Source: Bugula neritina (taxonomy: Eukaryota > Bryozoa > Gymnolaemata > Cheilostomatida > Bugulidae). From it: 64,000 nucleotides of DNA. Under the pieces are notes generated by a model, which worked only from the letters and a program-made list of their open reading frames with translations, did not search any database and was not told the DNA's origin. This document shows positions 61,301 to 64,000 of the stretch, one piece after another. The stretch is taken from contig OZ037768.1 of assembly GCA_964035545.1 (NCBI GenBank), positions 9,973,241 to 10,037,240 of the forward strand, in the 5' to 3' direction. Each line of letters opens with the position of its first letter. The first letter of the stretch is position 1. The position numbers and the translations under genes were made by a program.

Positions 61301-63348
61301 TGATTTTGTTGCTAACTTTTTTGAGTCCAATAGCTTCGCAGGGTCTCAACGAGACAATGCTGGCCAAGAAATGTTGATGAAAATTTAACAGATTCCATTA
61401 AATCTAAATATTTTAGTTCATCTATACATAAATAATAAGCTGTATCTTTAATCAAAGACTTGCAGTAGAGCATCCCTGCTCTAAGCTTTAACTAAGCCTT
61501 ATGAATAACTGTGTTATAATTTAGCTGCCAAGCATGATGCACAATCATGATGAAAGGCAAGTATGAAAAAGTAAAAGTATGAGGAAGTAGGTGTAGAGCT
61601 GCCAGCAACACAATACCCAGTATCTAATACCAGTATTTAATACTATAGTTTGCTTTACAAATTTACTAGATATTTGTCCAAGGCACAGCAACTCCAGTGT
61701 GAAACACATTTTAAGTTTTGAACTCGTGTGTAAAGATGCTGTATTTCTGAACATTTGCCCAGAATAGTGAATAAACTCTTTGAAAATCAAACTCTTGTAA
61801 GTTTTTATTTAGTAAAGTGAAATTGCAAACTCTGGAAGCTAAAACCCTCCTTATCAAAGGAAGGAAGTGGGAAGTATCTATTTATAAACCTAACTGCCTG
61901 TCAACAGAGCTGCATTGTAGAAACAAAATTAATACTGTAAACAATGTCACATGTCACAGACAAAAATACTCAAATAAAAAGTGTTTGCATTACTAATCAA
62001 ACAACTTACTAGCATCACTAACATTAAATGAAAGTTATGATTGATAATTAGAAAGTTGTATTGAAGCGGATTAAGTGACGATGTAGTATTATAGAAAACC
62101 TTTTCTTTGATATTCTCTCTCTGTTCTGGGACAATATAATTTTTTTTATAGATATCTCAATTAGGATTTTTTTCTAAAATTTATGAAAAAATTTCCTTTT
62201 TGTTATTTACATTATATTCATTTTTATTAATGTTGAAATGTTTGAGTATTTATGATAACTTTTGAGAGTTGTCTCTACTTTTTGTACTATAATACTATAC
62301 TGACAAATATACCTGCATAGCAAACCACTATCGGAAGTCCTCCGGTCTGTGATCACATCTTTCATGCTTGAAGGTTTTTGCATTCTGTTTTGTTTCAGAT
62401 CTAATTGCATTCAGTTGGAAAGTCGAGCAATTAATCATCACCAAGTGTACTACTTCTGGCCTGAAACAGAAGAGAAACATTTGGTAGGTTTGCCATATCC
62501 TCGTCTCCAGTATCACTTTCTCTGTGCCTGTGTGCCAAGTATGTTATAGTTTGTTTTCCAATATTTTATATGATGAAAGCCAACAATAAAAGAGATCTGT
62601 GTAGTTTGCTGTCTTTCAAAACATTTGATGAAATTAAAGTGTGTACACTTATTTATTCTTTAGATTATTAATTAAACAAAATATATTAAGAATAGTTTTA
62701 ATTGGAAACTACACTTTCTGGTTGGTTGTTCCGGTGTAGTTTTTCAATTAAAGCCATAGTCAACTTACATTTTAGTTTAAAAAAGAAAAAGTTGTGACCA
62801 GCTGTTCACTAAGTTGCATATTTATTTTTCCACATGTCTCTTTGAATATCGAGTAGGAATGGAAAGAGGCACTCAAACCCTACTGCAAAAACACGAAGAC
62901 ATCAGGAAGGGTGCCACAGGAGCGACGGGGTGTCAGGGAGATATACACACTGACCATAAATGTTGTGGAAGTAAAGTATTTGGCAGAAAAAGTCTCCTCT
63001 GGTTCTTCTATCTACTGTCAGATTAATTTGAACGACGTTGCTGTAGCTAAAACCCAGACTAAAGATGTTAACTCGTTAGTTTGGGATGAAGAGTTTATAT
63101 TAGAGTGAGCAATTTCTAGTATCTTCTATCTATCATGTATGAACTACTCTGTCTTGTTTTTATTTACTATGTATTTATAAACTTTTATAAAGTGTAGCAA
63201 CTACATAGATTTTGTGAATGGTATGTAAGTTTTACACACACACTCTACCCGTTATATAATTTCAGTGATGTGCCACCAAATGTGGAGTCTTGCACTTGGA
63301 CACTTTGCTCCAAGAGTAAGAAGGGTACTAGCAAAGACCAAGATTTAT
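49327..63348 (+). CDS. RASA1: RASA1, p120 Ras GTPase-activating protein (3' part beyond window)
   Basis: p120 RasGAP turns off Ras downstream of tyrosine kinases; its SH2 domains bind phosphotyrosine proteins. Exons: 49327-49400, 51172-51330, 51860-51995, 52330-52524, 52680-52767, 55549-55693, 56479-56702, 57543-57702, 62399-62483, 62857-63104, 63266-63348. Every junction is GT-AG with matching phase; 1,597 coding nt (532 codons plus one base) are visible. Domain order SH2-SH3-SH2-PH-C2 is unique to RASA1, and each domain aligns with the human protein. The GAP domain must lie past base 64000. The ATG at 49327 leaves only about 24 residues before the first SH2, against roughly 180 in human. 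Intron 8 (57703-62398) contains a complete gene on the opposite strand. Confidence 0.95.
49401..51171 (+). other. First intron of RASA1
   Basis: About 1.8 kb. The stretch 49740-49990 is enriched in short AGTATTACTATT-type units on both strands, which explains the open frame read there. No element is recognised beyond that. Confidence 0.5.
51172..51995 (+). CDS. RASA1: RASA1 first SH2 domain
   Basis: Two exons. WYHGRLSRSGAEKIL opens the domain and CFLVRES carries the phosphotyrosine-binding Arg of the FLVR motif. HFR|ITSICGEYYTGGRQFSS spans the intron, followed by LEDLVAYYTDHS. The second exon begins after an AATTGATAG acceptor with a poor pyrimidine tract. It is chosen because it is the acceptor that restores the known SH2 sequence; an upstream AG at 51834 leads to a stop. 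Confidence 0.93.
52330..52524 (+). CDS. RASA1: RASA1 SH3 domain
   Basis: One exon encodes the whole SH3 fold: VKAMLPYHEKVADTDELEFE, KGDIFKV, DDGWLWAINQRTGDRGI and YSDLV. ALPY is replaced by MLPY, as in the diverged RASA1 SH3, which in vertebrates acts in Rho signalling rather than as a typical proline-motif binder. The donor AGA|GTCAGT is unusual at the exon side but phase-correct. Confidence 0.92.
52680..56702 (+). CDS. RASA1: RASA1 second SH2 domain and start of PH
   Basis: Exons 52680-52767, 55549-55693 and 56479-56702. YFHPTIVYDEVKEVLSK is the SH2 start (human has WFHG). NRSYLIRPSDATPGDFTL holds the conserved Arg in YLIRPSD, and VTDIITRYTQEPI is the C-terminal part. The third exon then runs through a linker to NGYLYMKKG, the first PH strand. 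The acceptor at 56478 has a strong pyrimidine tract (CTCTCTCTGTTGCACAG). A 2.8 kb intron splitting the domain holds a LINE fossil, and another intron holds a TIR element. Confidence 0.92.
53400..53920 (-). pseudogene. LINE reverse-transcriptase C-terminal fossil
   Basis: In the RASA1 intron 52768-55548, - strand. One frame reads ITAVKTNETELDREGTWN, then TETYQDMVIELQ. After a one-base shift it continues KMCRNRGDNTM and LVSTEIW, and further on LSRLSTLRCSKKVKI. This parallels the end of many metazoan LINE polyproteins (KYQDL..E..KMW, V.PVVV.ALG, then LQ..LLGTA...RK). Several stops and at least one frameshift are present, so it is dead. The match is from memory of the family pattern, not from a search. 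Confidence 0.5.
55704..56056. mobile_element. TIR element of about 353 bp beside a RASA1 splice donor
   Basis: Left end AAGGCCTGGCCACACTCGTG; right end complementary to AAGGCCTAGCCTCACACTCG. Both continue GAGAATCACACG, so the TIRs are about 33 bp. The interior is non-coding. It begins 10 nt after the 5' splice site of the exon ending at 55693. Superfamily not determined; no clear target-site duplication. Confidence 0.8.
57543..63348 (+). CDS. RASA1: RASA1 PH domain and N-terminal part of C2
   Basis: Exons 57543-57702, 62399-62483, 62857-63104 and 63266-63348. PH strands: PKYMFFVLKGESQHLYYIEN, then DGIIDLNYTSLYPLHESW, then HHQVYYFWPET, and the closing helix HLEWKEALKPYCKN with its Trp. C2 follows: YTLTINVVEVKYLAEK, IYCQINLNDVAVAKTQT, NSLVWDEEFILEDVPPN and WTLCSKSKKG. 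The frame leaves the window in phase 1 after a perfect T|GTAAGT donor. Confidence 0.93.
58177..60237 (-). CDS. NPC2-like secreted ML-domain lipid-binding protein, nested in a RASA1 intron
   Basis: NPC2 proteins bind sterol in the lysosome lumen or outside the cell and hand it on to NPC1; invertebrate paralogues bind varied lipids. Exons on the - strand: 60237-60117, 58853-58746, 58540-58371, 58260-58177, with perfect phase agreement and 160 residues. The start is MHSITILFVTLCLVMPTAS, a typical signal peptide. KDCG|SVGGKV matches NPC2 DCGS, and PKGACTFPKG the CxLxKG region. Next come VVVWVPFKLPDPNACDQGVT with CP, KEYTFKTVIPILKEYPS, and LRLVVQLEF with ICVQFPG before TAA. NVT at the KGTNVT turn is a possible glycosylation site. 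The first Cys of the usual second disulfide is missing (LDPPPKGAC), while extra Cys occur at VVCKG and the C-terminus (GEIC). Possible AATAAA at 57976-57981 on the - strand. Orthology to NPC2 itself, as against a paralogue, is not settled. Confidence 0.9.
59860..59975. repeat. AT-rich simple-sequence tract
   Basis: Interspersed TAATAAT, ACTAGTA and ATTATTA units between NPC2-like exons 1 and 2. No coding signal. Confidence 0.6.
60238..62398. other. Rest of RASA1 intron 8 upstream of the NPC2-like gene
   Basis: AT-rich, expected to carry the NPC2-like promoter just above 60237. A - strand frame at 60225-60527 overlaps the start codon in another frame and has no recognisable domain. No other feature seen. 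Confidence 0.45.
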
Positions 63349-63407
63349 GTAAGTAGAATGTTTTGTCTTTAGCATGTACTTCCTAAGGTATTAGAAGTAG
63401 CAGTATA

Positions 63408-63560
63408 AATGGTAGTGGTAGTAGTACTAGTAGTAGTAGTACCAGTAGTAGTAGCAGCGGTAGCGGTAGTAGTAGTAGTAGCAGCAGCAGTAGCAGCAGT
63501 AGTAGTAGTAGCAGCGGCAGCAGCAGTAGCAGTAGTGGTAGTATTTGTATTGTTGCTAGT
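63408..63560. repeat. Trinucleotide (AGT/AGC)n repeat
   Basis: GTAGTAGT, GCAGCAGC and GGTAGCGG units in the intron just after the last visible RASA1 exon. Frames on both strands give poly-Val/Ala or poly-Thr/Ala products and are not genes. Confidence 0.95.
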
Positions 63561-64000
63561 ACTACTTTCTGATTCTATTACTAGAGAAGTACTATGACTG
63601 CTATTATGATCAATAATATTACAATTATGTAACATATGCTAATTGACTATGGTGATAGTTTAATGAAATGATTATCAGTTACAAGTCGCTTTTTTTTGAA
63701 AATTGACAAAAATATATCTTGGTAATATTGATGATTTTTGTCTATTTTTAATATTATTGATCATAGTCTTATGGAAGACTAGTAAGCTTGAATAATAAAT
63801 TACTGATAATTTTAAAAATAGGAACAATAATGGTGACAAAAATGAACCGAAATGATGATAAAACAAGATAATACACTCTAATAGGATAGTAACTATCATG
63901 ATGTTATAATGAGGTACCAAATATAGATTTATCTAGAATAACTAGTAGCAAAATAAAATACATTGAAGTATAGACTTGCAAACTCCAATAAGGATGTGCC

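Noticed and set aside
63369-63635. Poly-Thr/Ala and poly-Val frames
   Set aside because: Products of the AGT/AGC trinucleotide repeat inside a RASA1 intron.

Overview
The window is AT-rich, intron-dense eukaryotic nuclear DNA from an animal. It carries RASA1-, ITPRID- and Sec14/RhoGEF-type genes that belong to metazoan signalling, with GT-AG introns that are mostly 100 bp to a few kb. I cannot fix the phylum from sequence alone. A non-vertebrate animal is most likely, given the AT content, the modest introns and the protein divergence. There are no prokaryotic features, CRISPR arrays, rRNA genes or intact tRNA genes.

Layout. (1) About 2.3-22.3 kb, + strand: an ITPRID-type (KRAP/TESPA1/SSFA2) IP3-receptor-interacting protein, whose 5' end is not resolved. 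(2) 23.3-48.2 kb (a likely 5' UTR exon at 22.99 kb), + strand: a Sec14-like, spectrin-like, DH-PH Rho guanine-nucleotide exchange factor of the PLEKHG4/ARHGEF40/quattro type. The proposed 21 coding exons keep reading phase throughout and give 1,615 residues. (3) 49.3 kb to beyond the window end, + strand: RASA1 (p120 RasGAP), with SH2, SH3, SH2, PH and the first part of C2. The GAP catalytic domain lies outside the window. (4) 58.18-60.24 kb, - strand: a complete four-exon NPC2/ML-domain secreted lipid-binding protein, nested inside the 4.7 kb RASA1 intron that splits the PH domain.

The three + strand genes run head to tail with short intergenic gaps of about 0.65 and 1.15 kb. Their products touch calcium (IP3 receptor), Rho and Ras signalling. 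This is only a thematic link; nothing in the sequence shows co-regulation.

Introns and flanks hold many small mobile-element relics. These include a short-TIR MITE family present several times, a 130 bp foldback, a roughly 353 bp TIR element 10 nt after a RASA1 5' splice site, and two copies of a tiny palindromic foldback element. There are also two tRNA-derived SINE-like copies (one with a 17 bp target-site duplication) and a frameshifted LINE reverse-transcriptase tail. Tandem arrays include a 17 bp repeat starting exactly at a 5' splice site, and two 20 bp repeat arrays in opposite orientation. I found no clear sign of a wholly new multi-gene system. The most notable items are the nested NPC2-like gene with an altered cysteine pattern, the splice-site repeat array, and the palindromic and foldback families.
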